Positions 1 through 7,359 of a stretch of 47,279 bases of DNA are shown in pieces. The first letter of the stretch is position 1. Each line of letters starts with the position of its first letter. A program made the position numbers and the translations under genes. Source of the DNA: Verrucomicrobiota bacterium (GTDB lineage: Bacteria > Verrucomicrobiota > Verrucomicrobiia > Limisphaerales > UBA8199); the NCBI GenBank assembly GCA_029974925.1, contig JARKQH010000143.1:1-47279 (forward strand). Reading direction: 5' to 3'. The notes under the pieces are model-generated. The model searched no databases and was not told the DNA's origin. It saw only the letters and a program-made list of their open reading frames with translations.

Positions 1-39
1 TTGTCCAACCCCACCTGATATGATCCCAACATATTCAAA

Positions 40-261
40 ATGAGTATGAAATCTCAAAGACCGCGAGTGATCCTCGAACCCGATCTCCAGGCGGAAGTTG
101 AGCTCTTTTCCTGGCAGGCCCGCCTCCACCTCGCCCGCAAGTTGGAGCGCTGGGCCCATCAGCTCCGCGTCAGCGCCAAAATCATCCAACGCGACCTCCC
201 CCCTCCCCCTTCGCCGCCTTCCTTAAAACCGCTCTGTGCCGCGAAACTTCGCCTGAATTAA
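40..261 (+). CDS. Small hypothetical protein, 73 aa
   Basis: The gene is unrecognised. The first 50 codons have the GC-rich third positions of a real gene here and encode a basic, amphipathic helical stretch rich in Trp, Arg and Leu. The C-terminus is Pro-rich, then basic. The last 80 bases overlap the convergent regulator ending at 182. It could be the last gene of a module lying left of the window or a small accessory gene of the Mu-like element. The start at 40 is the first ATG in frame, and no ribosome-binding site is seen. Confidence 0.4.
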   Translation: MSMKSQRPRVILEPDLQAEVELFSWQARLHLARKLERWAHQLRVSAKIIQRDLPPPPSPPSLKPLCAAKLRLN

Positions 262-517
262 CCGCCTGCTCCGCAGCCTGCCTGGCCCTTTTCCGGCCAT
301 ATTTGACCGTCCGGGCTTCCGCTTCCTTGATCTGTGCCGCGGCTGACCGGTCCACCGCTATCGTGTCAGTGCTAAGCCCGGCCTCCCGGTACAGACTGGC
401 CCTGACGACGGCCGAAATATTTCCGCAATCACGCCGTTTCGCCAGCTCCTTTACCGCCTCATGTAGAGCCCGCGGTAACGTGATCGTGATCGCCACCGTG
501 TCTTTATGCCGTGCCAT
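182..517 (-). CDS. Ribbon-helix-helix (CopG-like) regulator, putative repressor of the element
   Basis: The 111-residue protein starts with a short beta strand (VAITITLP, about residues 8-15) followed by two helices (about 16-43), the layout of CopG/Arc-type ribbon-helix-helix dimers. The rest is basic and helical, ending in a Gly-rich tail. It is transcribed away from the transposase operon and shares a 93-bp control region with a second ribbon-helix-helix gene. This resembles the c repressor/ner pair of phage Mu, although those proteins use other folds. Repressing the early operon is an inference from position. The palindromes at 529-545 and 591-609 are the likely binding sites. Confidence 0.7.
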   Translation of the reverse strand: MARHKDTVAITITLPRALHEAVKELAKRRDCGNISAVVRASLYREAGLSTDTIAVDRSAAAQIKEAEARTVKYGRKRARQAAEQAVNSGEVSRHRAVLRKAAKGEGGGRVG

Positions 518-528
518 GCCTAAAAACT

Positions 529-545
529 GTCATACCCACTATGAC
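529..545. promoter_or_regulatory. Palindromic operator candidate O1
   Basis: A perfect 6-bp inverted repeat, GTCATA-N5-TATGAC, lies 12 bp upstream of the minus-strand regulator start at 517. It shares the TCATA half-site with the palindrome at 591-609, which fits one ribbon-helix-helix protein binding both. Its position would block leftward transcription. Confidence 0.55.
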
Positions 546-590
546 TCATCAACAAAAAAATCCCTAAAAAAGTCTTGCGTCCGCCAGATG

Positions 591-609
591 TGTATGATTT
601 AATCATACA
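591..609. promoter_or_regulatory. Palindromic operator candidate O2
   Basis: A perfect 9-bp inverted repeat with a 1-base centre, TGTATGATT-T-AATCATACA, ends one base before the ATG at 611. It is AT-rich in GC-rich surroundings. It carries the same TCATA half-sites as 529-545. A protein bound here would cover the leader of the rightward operon, so the site could control the transposase genes. Confidence 0.65.
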
Positions 610-610
610 T

Positions 611-850
611 ATGAGCAGCAAAAAGCGCATGAGTGAAGATGTGCCTGTCAGCTTTCGCCTGCCGCTCCCGCTACGGCAGGTGCTGCAGCATCGAGCTAAG
701 CAGCTCGACCTTAACTTCTCGCAACTGTGCCGTCGCGCCATCCGGCGCGAACTCGTGGCCGCGGGCATCATGGTCGAGTCATCCGCGCTGCCAGCACGCC
801 ACCGCTCGCCTACTGCTCCGAATGAACACAATGAACCTCCAATCCCTTGA
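611..850 (+). CDS. Ribbon-helix-helix protein, possible Ner/Cro-like regulator
   Basis: This is a 79-residue protein if started at the ATG at 611, which abuts the palindrome at 591-609. An in-frame start at 575 would run through the operator and is less likely. VPVSFRLPLPLRQVLQ (about residues 11-26) gives the beta strand and first helix, and LNFSQLCRRAIRRELVAAG the turn and second helix. The tail is Pro-rich and looks unstructured. As first gene of the rightward early operon, divergent from a second ribbon-helix-helix gene, it is a candidate autoregulator. Its stop overlaps the start of the next gene by about 20-29 bases. Confidence 0.65.
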   Translation: MSSKKRMSEDVPVSFRLPLPLRQVLQHRAKQLDLNFSQLCRRAIRRELVAAGIMVESSALPARHRSPTAPNEHNEPPIP

Positions 851-1649
851 TCCCCAACCGATCACCCTCGAACAGACCGTCCTACGAGCGTGTCGCACCG
901 CCGCGCAGGCGGAGCGCGATTACGCCCAAAAAGCCGTCATAGCCGGCGTTTTCCTCCTCGAATACCGCGCCGCCCTGAGCTGCCCTTGCCACGATGGCAA
1001 CAGCAGACCTAATGCAGGCGTCGAGCACAATCTTACCCGCTTGTGCCACTGTGTCACAAGCGGAGCTAATTCAAGTGTTAAGCACAATCAAAACACACCC
1101 AAGGACGAACTTTTTTCGGCATGGCTCAACTCCCATGGCATCCCCCATCGCACCGCCTACCGCTGGATGCAGGCCGCCGAACGTGTGGCCAGACTCCAAC
1201 TGAACATCCAAGCCGCGGTCCCCTTCACCCCCGCCATCGAAGTGAACGGCGCCGCGATTCCACTGTCCCAGGCGCTCACATGCCCCGAAGCCGAGCTCCC
1301 CGACCAGGCCCGCTCCTTCCGCCAGGCGTTCTTCGGCTTCATGGCCGACAAAACCATTGCCGAGGCCTGCCGCGCCGCCGTCGAAGGCGAATCCCCGGCC
1401 CATCGCATCTCCCGCGCTGGAGCCGGAAAGCTCGCAGGCGGCTGCCACGGCGAGGACCGGAAAGCCTACCACGTCTTCATCGCCGAAAAACTCGGCGATA
1501 TATCCACCCACCTCAGGTCCTGGCACAAACTCTCCGCCTCCCAGCGCGAAGCGATCGAAGACGCCTTCTGCCGCTCACTGGATGCCTGGCCATCCCCATT
1601 GCTGGAGCACCTGGTCAAATACGCAAAAATCGCCCTCTCCAGACGCTAA
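822..1649 (+). CDS. Hypothetical protein with DUF3102-like and HTH-like features
   Basis: The protein has 275 residues from the ATG at 822 (a second ATG is at 831). The segment with an early helix (ERDYAQKAVIAGVFLLEYRAAL) and a later HTH-like stretch (FSAWLNSHGIPHRTAYRWMQAAERVA) resembles DUF3102-type phage proteins. Between them lies a Cys/His-rich insert encoded by a hairpin flanked by 9-bp direct repeats (1024-1089). The C-terminal half is helical and basic. It ends five bases before the transposase start, so the two genes are probably co-transcribed. A DNA-binding role is plausible but unproven. Confidence 0.55.
   Translation: MNTMNLQSLDPQPITLEQTVLRACRTAAQAERDYAQKAVIAGVFLLEYRAALSCPCHDGNSRPNAGVEHNLTRLCHCVTSGANSSVKHNQNTPKDELFSAWLNSHGIPHRTAYRWMQAAERVARLQLNIQAAVPFTPAIEVNGAAIPLSQALTCPEAELPDQARSFRQAFFGFMADKTIAEACRAAVEGESPAHRISRAGAGKLAGGCHGEDRKAYHVFIAEKLGDISTHLRSWHKLSASQREAIEDAFCRSLDAWPSPLLEHLVKYAKIALSRR
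1024..1089. repeat. Short hairpin unit between 9-bp direct repeats inside a CDS
   Basis: AGCACAATC occurs at 1024-1032 and again at 1081-1089. Between the copies is a perfect 9-bp hairpin (CCGCTTGTG at 1037-1045 and CACAAGCGG at 1055-1063, 9-base loop). One repeat plus the interval is 57 bp, a multiple of three, so the host frame stays open. This could be an old insertion of a tiny hairpin element with target duplication, or chance. Confidence 0.4.
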
Positions 1650-1654
1650 CCAAC

Positions 1655-3655
1655 ATGCACACTCACCGACTCTCTATTCCCCGGGGGCTTGCTCTTGCGG
1701 CTGGCGCCATGGTGTCCGGGGAGACCCCGGACCTGCCTCGCGCGTCGGTTGGTTCGCGCACCTTGGATCCGGCTCATGAAACAGCGCCAGCCGCCCGCCA
1801 TGCTCTCGATTCAGACCTCGCCGATGCCCAGGCCAAAGCCAATCTCTGCGAACGGTTCCTGGCCCTCATGCGCACCGGACAATACACCCTCGCCGGCGCC
1901 GCCAAGCTGCTCGAAAAATCCCCCGCCACCTTCAGTGGCCGGGACTGCCTCCTCGCGCGGTACCTCCGCGGCGGCCTCGCTGCTCTCATGCCGCCCCGCC
2001 GCCAGCCCGCCCCCAAACACCTCTCCTCAGCCATCGAGGCCATACCCTGGTTTATTCCCGCGGCCAGGTTCTTCTACCTGAATACCAACGCCACCGCGGA
2101 CCGCGGCTCCATCCCCGAAGCCATCCGCCGCACCATCTCCCTGCCCCATCTCCCAATCGGCTGGCACTCCGGTCTCCGCAAGCAATTCCTCCGCGCCATC
2201 CAGTGCGATGAGCCGCCATCTTGCCCCACGCACCTCCGGGATGCGATCCTCGCCCGGCAGCGTGCCGGCAAACCTCTCGTCCCGCCCAGAATCGCCCGCC
2301 AAATCGCACTGCCCCGCGCCGTAGTCAGACAGCGCCGCAATCCCACCGACACCCAACTCGATTACCTCAACGCCTCCGGCTCCCTCTTCTTTTTCAGCGA
2401 CCCGCTCACCCGTGAGCGCCGGCCGCCTATGCCCGGCGAGGTCATCGAGGCCGACGACGCCACCATCAACTTCCCCGTCTGCGTCCCCTGGTCCATCGGA
2501 GGCGATCCCTGCTCCGACAAATACGGCGTCAAAGTCGGCCGCTTCCAGTGGCTCGTCGCCGTGGACGCCGCCCGCCGCTTCGTCTCGGCATGGGCCTATG
2601 TCATGCGGCCCCGCTCCAGTTACCGCGCCGAAGATATCCTCTCCCTGCTCCGCATCCACGTCCTCCAACATGGCATCCCGCTGGTTTGGCGCCTCGAACG
2701 TGGGGCCTGGCATTCACACCTCGTCCGCCATGCCATCCAGCACATGGGCTCCCATTTGCATACGGTCTGGAGCCCCCATCAGAAGCCCTTCATCGAGGGC
2801 CTGTTCAACACCCTCTGGACCAAGCTATCCGTGCAATTCCCGCAAGCTGATGTGGGCCGTTACCAGGGCGAAGCCGCAGAGGCCAATCGCCTCCTCACCG
2901 CCTGCAAAGGCGGCGCCCGAGACCCCCGCAACCATTTCCCCATGCTCGCCGACGTCTGCCAGGCCTTCACCGCGGCCATCGCGGAGAAAAATCATACCCC
3001 GGTTGACTCGGCCATCGGCCGCTGGGTCCCCGCCGAAGCCTGGGCCGCTCGCCCGCCCCGGCCCCGCCTCGACCCATCCGCGGAATGGCTCTTCGCGCCC
3101 ATCGTCCGCGACTGGACCGTCCGCGGCATGCTCGTCGGCGGCCGGGTCCCGCTCTTCGAGGACCTCTCCGTCCCGTTCGATTTCTCCGCCGATTGGCTCC
3201 CCGACTACGACGGCGCCAAGGTGCGCTGCCATTTCGACCCCGCCGCCCCAGATTGCCAGGCCACCCTGGTCCTGCTCTCCTCCGTCCCCGGCCACCGCCC
3301 AGGCGAGGTCTTGGGCGCCGCGCGCCAGATCAATGAGGTCGCCGGCTACGCCAGGCTGGCCCTCGGCTGGGCGAACGACCCGCACCAGGCAGGCCGCCTA
3401 GCCCGCCAACAGGCCGCCGCAGCCCTCCGCCGCGAAGTCCGCGCCGTCACCGGCCCTGGCCAACCCGCCATGGCACGCTCCGAAGAACGCGACGGCATTG
3501 GCACGGCCACCACCCTGGAGGTCCGCCCGCCCAGCCCACCTCGGCCAGCGCCGGCCGATCCTCCCCAGGCCGACCCTTCCGCCGATCCCGATTTCCAGGC
3601 CCGGCTCCGAGCGCTCCGGGACTGGGAAACCGCACACGCGCTCGACTTCATCTGA
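1655..3655 (+). CDS. MuA-like DDE transposase
   Basis: The protein has 666 residues, very close to MuA (663). It would bind the element ends and carry out strand transfer. The N-terminal region (about 60-110) has an HTH-like stretch. The rve/RNase-H-like core shows EADDAT (D267/D268, matching MuA D269), then VWRLERG where the usual D-N-G would lie, giving E348 instead of Asp, then KPFIEGLFNTL with E381 for the catalytic Glu. The C-terminal domain (about 440-620) corresponds to the MuA beta-barrel, followed by a Pro-rich tail that in MuA would contact MuB. The start at 1655 lies just after the preceding stop. The open frame extends further upstream, but that part is out of frame with, and inside, the previous gene. 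Confidence 0.9.
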   Translation: MHTHRLSIPRGLALAAGAMVSGETPDLPRASVGSRTLDPAHETAPAARHALDSDLADAQAKANLCERFLALMRTGQYTLAGAAKLLEKSPATFSGRDCLLARYLRGGLAALMPPRRQPAPKHLSSAIEAIPWFIPAARFFYLNTNATADRGSIPEAIRRTISLPHLPIGWHSGLRKQFLRAIQCDEPPSCPTHLRDAILARQRAGKPLVPPRIARQIALPRAVVRQRRNPTDTQLDYLNASGSLFFFSDPLTRERRPPMPGEVIEADDATINFPVCVPWSIGGDPCSDKYGVKVGRFQWLVAVDAARRFVSAWAYVMRPRSSYRAEDILSLLRIHVLQHGIPLVWRLERGAWHSHLVRHAIQHMGSHLHTVWSPHQKPFIEGLFNTLWTKLSVQFPQADVGRYQGEAAEANRLLTACKGGARDPRNHFPMLADVCQAFTAAIAEKNHTPVDSAIGRWVPAEAWAARPPRPRLDPSAEWLFAPIVRDWTVRGMLVGGRVPLFEDLSVPFDFSADWLPDYDGAKVRCHFDPAAPDCQATLVLLSSVPGHRPGEVLGAARQINEVAGYARLALGWANDPHQAGRLARQQAAAALRREVRAVTGPGQPAMARSEERDGIGTATTLEVRPPSPPRPAPADPPQADPSADPDFQARLRALRDWETAHALDFI

Positions 3656-3672
3656 TCACAAAACAGGGGCGT

Positions 3673-4626
3673 ATGACTCATCTCAATGCAATAGCCAAAC
3701 AAATCCGCGAATGGCAGCTCGCCCGCGGGCTGTCCGACAACGAACTCTGCAAGCGCTTCTCGGGCCTCGGCTCCACCAAAACCTACACGCGCATCCTCGA
3801 CGGCGACGTCGCCGAGCTCGACCTGGAACGCTGGCAAATCGAATACGACCAGGTCTGGGCGCTCATCGAGATCGAATCCCAATCCACCCAGGACAACGAG
3901 CCCATCTACGACGACCTCTGGCACGTTACCGCCCCGATCCTCGCCGCCAAAGACGCCATGGCCGAGCGCGGCAATAACCGACTGGTCATCATCGAGGGCC
4001 CGTCCGGCTCCGGCAAAACCACCGCCGGACGCTGCCTCGCCGCACGCTACGGCCGCCGCGTCGTGCTGACCGAGGCGGACGAGACCTGGAAGGATTCCCT
4101 CTGCTCCATGCTCGGCGGCCTCCTCCGCTCATTAAGTGTCCGCGATATTCCGCTCTCGACCGAAGACCGCAAGCAAAAGGTCCTGGCCATCCTCTCCGGT
4201 GCCCCAATGTGCCTCGTCATTGACGAAGCCCACCACCTCGGCCCGCGCACGCTGAACCTGGTCAAAACCATCCTCAACCAGACCCAAAGCCAGGTGATCT
4301 TCCTCTGCATCCACACACTCTTCCGCAAGCTCGAATGCGCGGCCTACGAGGAAGCCAGGCAACTCACCCAAAACCGCCTCGCCGAACGAGTTAAACTCAA
4401 CGGCCCGGCCCTCGCCGACGTCGAAAAATTCCTCAGCCGGCGCCTCTCATTCGAGCCCGGCACCCTCAAACCCTGCGCCAAGTTGTGCGCCGGCAGTGCG
4501 GCCGAATACGGCTCCTGGTCCTTCGTAAACCTCGTCGCGCGCAAATGTCGCCAGCTCGCCGGCCCAGCCGCCGTGGACCAGGATACCTTTGTCAAGGCCC
4601 TCACCAAAGTCCAGCAATCACGCTGA
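3673..4626 (+). CDS. MuB-like AAA+ ATPase (transposition target selection)
   Basis: The protein has 317 residues against 312 in MuB. An N-terminal HTH-like domain (about 1-60, with GLSDNELCKRFSGLGS) is followed by a P-loop, GPSGSGKT (109-116), and a Walker B, MCLVIDEAHHL (179-189). The C-terminal part is basic. MuB-type ATPases coat target DNA, recruit the transposase and give target immunity. The gene starts 17 bases after the transposase stop, the conserved A-B order. No ribosome-binding site is evident before the ATG. Confidence 0.9.
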   Translation: MTHLNAIAKQIREWQLARGLSDNELCKRFSGLGSTKTYTRILDGDVAELDLERWQIEYDQVWALIEIESQSTQDNEPIYDDLWHVTAPILAAKDAMAERGNNRLVIIEGPSGSGKTTAGRCLAARYGRRVVLTEADETWKDSLCSMLGGLLRSLSVRDIPLSTEDRKQKVLAILSGAPMCLVIDEAHHLGPRTLNLVKTILNQTQSQVIFLCIHTLFRKLECAAYEEARQLTQNRLAERVKLNGPALADVEKFLSRRLSFEPGTLKPCAKLCAGSAAEYGSWSFVNLVARKCRQLAGPAAVDQDTFVKALTKVQQSR

Positions 4627-4639
4627 TTTGATCTGATCT

Positions 4640-4828
4640 ATGAAATCCCCGACGAAAACTCTCCCAGATCGCATCCACCCCGTCGCGCGACCGGTGAATT
4701 ACTCATGGTCCACCCCGGACGGCGCGATTCACCACGGCCATACCCTCGTGCTGGCTCGGGACAAAAGGCGGCTCAAACAGGCCATCCACCATTGGTGGCA
4801 CACCCAGACCAACGTCCATCCCGCCTGA
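4640..4828 (+). CDS. Small hypothetical protein, 62 aa
   Basis: The gene is unrecognised. It is a short basic protein with aromatic residues (NYSWSTPDGAIHHGHTLVLARDKRRLKQAIHHWW). A short beta region followed by a Lys/Arg-rich helix is plausible. It starts 13 bases after the MuB-like gene in the same transcription unit. The reading frame has GC-rich third positions, and nothing longer competes with it here. Confidence 0.5.
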   Translation: MKSPTKTLPDRIHPVARPVNYSWSTPDGAIHHGHTLVLARDKRRLKQAIHHWWHTQTNVHPA

Positions 4829-4841
4829 GCACCAGCCCGAT

Positions 4842-5132
4842 ATGGTCACTCGCTCCCCTATGTTCATGTTCAAGTATCTCACAGTATCAGACCAAAAGGG
4901 CGGCCCGCCCTGGCCAATCGTATTCCCGTCCTTCATCACTCACGCCGAGATGGTGCCGCGCGGCCGCACTGCACTGAGCGCGGGCTTCCTCATGGTCTAT
5001 GATGAGCAATTGGCAGTCCCGGACATCGGCTCCGAGAGCCTGGGCCTGTCTCCGCGAGCAGGTGACCTCGACCTGCTTCGTAAGTGTCTTGGTCACTCAA
5101 CCCCATCAGTACCATGCACACCACAGACCTGA
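4842..5132 (+). CDS. Hypothetical protein, 96 aa
   Basis: The gene is unrecognised. The middle (residues 10-65) reads as a compact beta-rich domain (FKYLTVSDQKGGPPWPIVFP, then SAGFLMVYDEQLAVP). ATG codons at 4842, 4860 and 4866 are all possible starts. The 3' end overlaps the next gene by 19 bases, as is common in this cluster. A cytoplasmic accessory role in the element is likely from position only. Confidence 0.5.
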   Translation: MVTRSPMFMFKYLTVSDQKGGPPWPIVFPSFITHAEMVPRGRTALSAGFLMVYDEQLAVPDIGSESLGLSPRAGDLDLLRKCLGHSTPSVPCTPQT

Positions 5133-5416
5133 CTGAGCGCATGGCCACCATCTCGGTGGCCGCTCGCAGCGGCACCTACATCGCCCGCGCGGCCGGCTGG
5201 GGCGTCACCGCATCCTGTACCATGAGTCCGCTATGGGCCGCGCGCGCCGTCGCCCTCAAACTCAAATACGGTCGCCAGCTCGACAAGACCCTCCGTTGTG
5301 CACTGTGGCAATCCCACGGGATCACCATCGAGGAGGTGCCTGGCTCCGCCGGCACGCTCTGGCACGCCACCTGGCATGACCCTTACGCTCCGCAGCCTAC
5401 GCCCCCAAAACCATGA
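5114..5416 (+). CDS. Hypothetical protein, 100 aa
   Basis: The gene is unrecognised. It starts at the ATG at 5114, inside the end of the previous gene, and stops in an ATGA overlap with the next start (5413), which suggests translational coupling. The N-terminal half is Ala/Arg-rich and helical (about residues 30-60), and the tail is Pro-rich. It has no membrane segment and no recognisable motif. Confidence 0.5.
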   Translation: MHTTDLTERMATISVAARSGTYIARAAGWGVTASCTMSPLWAARAVALKLKYGRQLDKTLRCALWQSHGITIEEVPGSAGTLWHATWHDPYAPQPTPPKP

Positions 5417-5886
5417 GCCGGCCGCTTTCCCACCGCCAAAAAGCCTACCTCGCCCAGCTCGCTCACCGCGCGTTCAACCGCTCCGCCGCCATCGCGCGGG
5501 GCCGCGGCGATACCCCCGCGGACGACTGGCGCGCCCGCGATGCCTGGCGCCATGACCAGGTCGCCAAAGTGTGCGGCAAGCGAGGCCTGCGCTGCTGCTC
5601 CCAGGATGAGTACAAACTCGTCGAGGCCCATTTCTTGGCGTTGCTCGACGAGCCCGGCCGCGCCTTCAATTGCTTCGTCGCTGCGGCCACCGAGCGCCGC
5701 CGCGTCGCCGAATGGAAATTGATCCACGAATGCCAGATCGCCGGCTACCCCCTCGCCTATGCCGATGCCATCTGCCGCGCCCAAAACCGTGGCGCCGGCC
5801 TGCAGGATGTGGACGAAAACACTCTCTGGCGGCTCATTTACACGATCCGGAATCGCGCCGCCGCCAAACGCAAACAAGCCGCCTGA
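5413..5886 (+). CDS. Hypothetical helical protein, 157 aa
   Basis: The gene is unrecognised. It is a strongly helical, basic protein with three Cys near the middle (KVCGKRGLRCC). It ends in LQDVDENTLWRLIYTIRNRAAAKRK, a motif style seen in small early proteins of transposable phages. A distant relation to the Mu gp16/GemA group is possible but not shown by a conserved motif. Its start overlaps the preceding stop as ATGA. Confidence 0.55.
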   Translation: MSRPLSHRQKAYLAQLAHRAFNRSAAIARGRGDTPADDWRARDAWRHDQVAKVCGKRGLRCCSQDEYKLVEAHFLALLDEPGRAFNCFVAAATERRRVAEWKLIHECQIAGYPLAYADAICRAQNRGAGLQDVDENTLWRLIYTIRNRAAAKRKQAA

Positions 5887-5889
5887 ACC

Positions 5890-6120
5890 ATGGTCACCTA
5901 TAATATCCGAGCCCGCTGGGCGAAGTATAAATGGGTTGCGCAATGCGACGAAATTCTGAGGTACACTGTCGCCCCGCACAACGGCCCCCTGGTCGCCATC
6001 CGCGACCTCGCCGGCCAGCTCGCCGGCGGCCAGCCCTACCAGCTCCATCGCATCACCCCATGCTGGTACCGCGCCATCATCCACGCCCCATCTGCTCCGT
6101 CCACTTCCACAAAACCATGA
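5890..6120 (+). CDS. Hypothetical protein, 76 aa
   Basis: The gene is unrecognised. It is short and rich in Trp/Tyr (RARWAKYKWVAQCDEILRY, then QPYQLHRITPCWYRAIIH), and looks beta-rich. The stop overlaps the Gam-like start as ATGA, so it sits in the same coupled cluster, immediately upstream of a DNA-end-binding protein. Confidence 0.5.
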   Translation: MVTYNIRARWAKYKWVAQCDEILRYTVAPHNGPLVAIRDLAGQLAGGQPYQLHRITPCWYRAIIHAPSAPSTSTKP

Positions 6121-6650
6121 AAAAAAATCGCACTAAACTCATCAATCGCCTGATCTCCACCAAAGAGGAGGTCGAGGCCGCAGCCACCCGTTACGCGGAC
6201 GCCGCACTCAGCCTCCGCACCGTCACCGCCTGGCGCGACCAGCTCATCCTCGAGGCCAACGAAAAATACGGCGCCGATATCGCCCGCTACACTGCCGCGA
6301 TGGAGGCCGAGGCCGCGGCACTTGGCGCTTGGGCCATGGCTCATCCAGAGGAGTTCCAGAAACGTAGATCGCTCGACCTCGCATGCGCTGTCCTGGGTTT
6401 TCGCACCTCTCCACCCAAGGTCGCCCTGGCCGGTCGAGCCTGGACCTGGGAGAAGGTGCTATCCTGCCTCCGCCTCACCATGCCTCAATTCATTCGCACC
6501 AAGGCAGAAGTGGACAAAGAGGCTATCCTGAGCGCCGGCTTGGACGCGACCACGCTTTCCGCTTGCGGCCTCCGCATCGCGCAATCGGAACAGTTCTTCA
6601 TCGAGGCCAAACTGTCCGAGCCATCCGCTTCGTCCACCCAGTCCACTTAA
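6117..6650 (+). CDS. gam: Mu Gam-like DNA-end-binding host-nuclease inhibitor
   Basis: The protein has 177 residues, close to Mu Gam (174). The N-terminal half is a long helix/coiled-coil (about 8-75), and the C-terminal half carries the family signature: GFRTSPPKV, then RAWTWEKVL, FIRTKAEVDKEAIL and FFIEAKL. Gam-family proteins are Ku-like dimers that bind double-stranded DNA ends and shield them from exonucleases. Here it would protect the element's DNA during transposition. The start at 6117 overlaps the previous stop. Recognition rests on these motifs and on its place downstream of the A and B genes. Confidence 0.9.
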   Translation: MKKNRTKLINRLISTKEEVEAAATRYADAALSLRTVTAWRDQLILEANEKYGADIARYTAAMEAEAAALGAWAMAHPEEFQKRRSLDLACAVLGFRTSPPKVALAGRAWTWEKVLSCLRLTMPQFIRTKAEVDKEAILSAGLDATTLSACGLRIAQSEQFFIEAKLSEPSASSTQST

Positions 6651-6656
6651 GTCCCT

Positions 6657-6854
6657 ATGCAAAACATGCTCAACGTACAAAACCTCAACCGTCAGCTCGC
6701 CCAGCGACGCTTGGTCCGCAAGACCAAAGACGCCCTGGGCATCGTCGCCGGCATGGCCCTCATCGCCATCGCCTGGATCGCGTTCTGCCTCATCATCGGC
6801 ATCGGCATCGGCCTCGTCCTCGTCGGCTGCCGCACCACCATCCACGTATTATGA
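6657..6854 (+). CDS. Small single-pass membrane protein, 65 aa
   Basis: A basic N-terminus (about 1-26) is followed by one strongly hydrophobic segment (ALGIVAGMALIAIAWIAFCLIIGIGIGLVLVGC, about 26-58) with Gly at regular spacing, then a short tail. It overlaps the next gene as ATGA (6851). No holin identity can be assigned. In an early operon it may be a membrane anchor or exclusion-type protein, but this is a guess. Confidence 0.5.
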   Translation: MQNMLNVQNLNRQLAQRRLVRKTKDALGIVAGMALIAIAWIAFCLIIGIGIGLVLVGCRTTIHVL

Positions 6855-7108
6855 GCGCAATGGTTGATGCGTTCTGGCGCAAAATACCGGACAGCCTGAA
6901 GCGGCGCATCTATCACCCGCGCGCCGGCGACGTCACTATGAGGCAGAACGCCAAATGCCACGTCCTCCACGTGAGTCGCCACCTAGTCGTCGTGTGGATC
7001 ACCAGGGTCGGCATTTTGACCATCGCCAGATCTGACTATATCAGCAAACTCAAGACGACATTGGCGCATGGCGCATACTTCTTCCCACGTGCAGGAGGTG
7101 CACGATGA
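6851..7108 (+). CDS. Hypothetical protein, 85 aa
   Basis: The gene is unrecognised. It is a basic, beta-rich short protein (CHVLHVSRHLVVVWITRVGILTIARS). Both its start and its stop overlap neighbours as ATGA-type junctions, so it is probably translated by coupling. Its last codons contain the hairpin and Shine-Dalgarno sequence of the next gene (7088-7104). Confidence 0.45.
   Translation: MSAMVDAFWRKIPDSLKRRIYHPRAGDVTMRQNAKCHVLHVSRHLVVVWITRVGILTIARSDYISKLKTTLAHGAYFFPRAGGAR
7088..7104 (+). promoter_or_regulatory. Hairpin with the ribosome-binding site in its loop
   Basis: CGTGCA-GGAGG-TGCACG is a perfect 6-bp stem whose 5-base loop is the core Shine-Dalgarno sequence, and the ATG at 7105 follows at once. 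It is the only good Shine-Dalgarno in the element's operon, where other starts lack one or use stop-start overlaps. It marks 7105 as the start and could allow control of translation by folding or by a bound protein. Confidence 0.5.
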
Positions 7109-7359
7109 TCATTACACTCGACGTGAAGCCTCACGCCGCCGACGCCATAGCCCGCGCCGTCCAGCTCGTGCAGTGGTCTGATCACCCGGACGATCGCATC
7201 GCACGCCAGTATCTCCAGGCCATCGTCGGCCAGGCCGTCATCCTCCGCGGCCATCGCTCACCCGAGGCGCTCGCCGCCATCCGCGACTATTGGGCCCCAA
7301 AATCTCAACGCAATTCCGCACATGCACCTAAATCTCATGCTGCGCATCCGCACAATTGA
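7105..7359 (+). CDS. Hypothetical protein, 84 aa
   Basis: The gene is unrecognised. Residues 1-62 form a beta-alpha-type stretch (MIITLDVKPHAADAIARAVQLVQW, then a helical region), with a His/Pro-rich tail that overlaps the next gene. It has the only strong Shine-Dalgarno in this cluster, inside a hairpin loop, so it may be made at a different level from its neighbours. Confidence 0.5.
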   Translation: MIITLDVKPHAADAIARAVQLVQWSDHPDDRIARQYLQAIVGQAVILRGHRSPEALAAIRDYWAPKSQRNSAHAPKSHAAHPHN

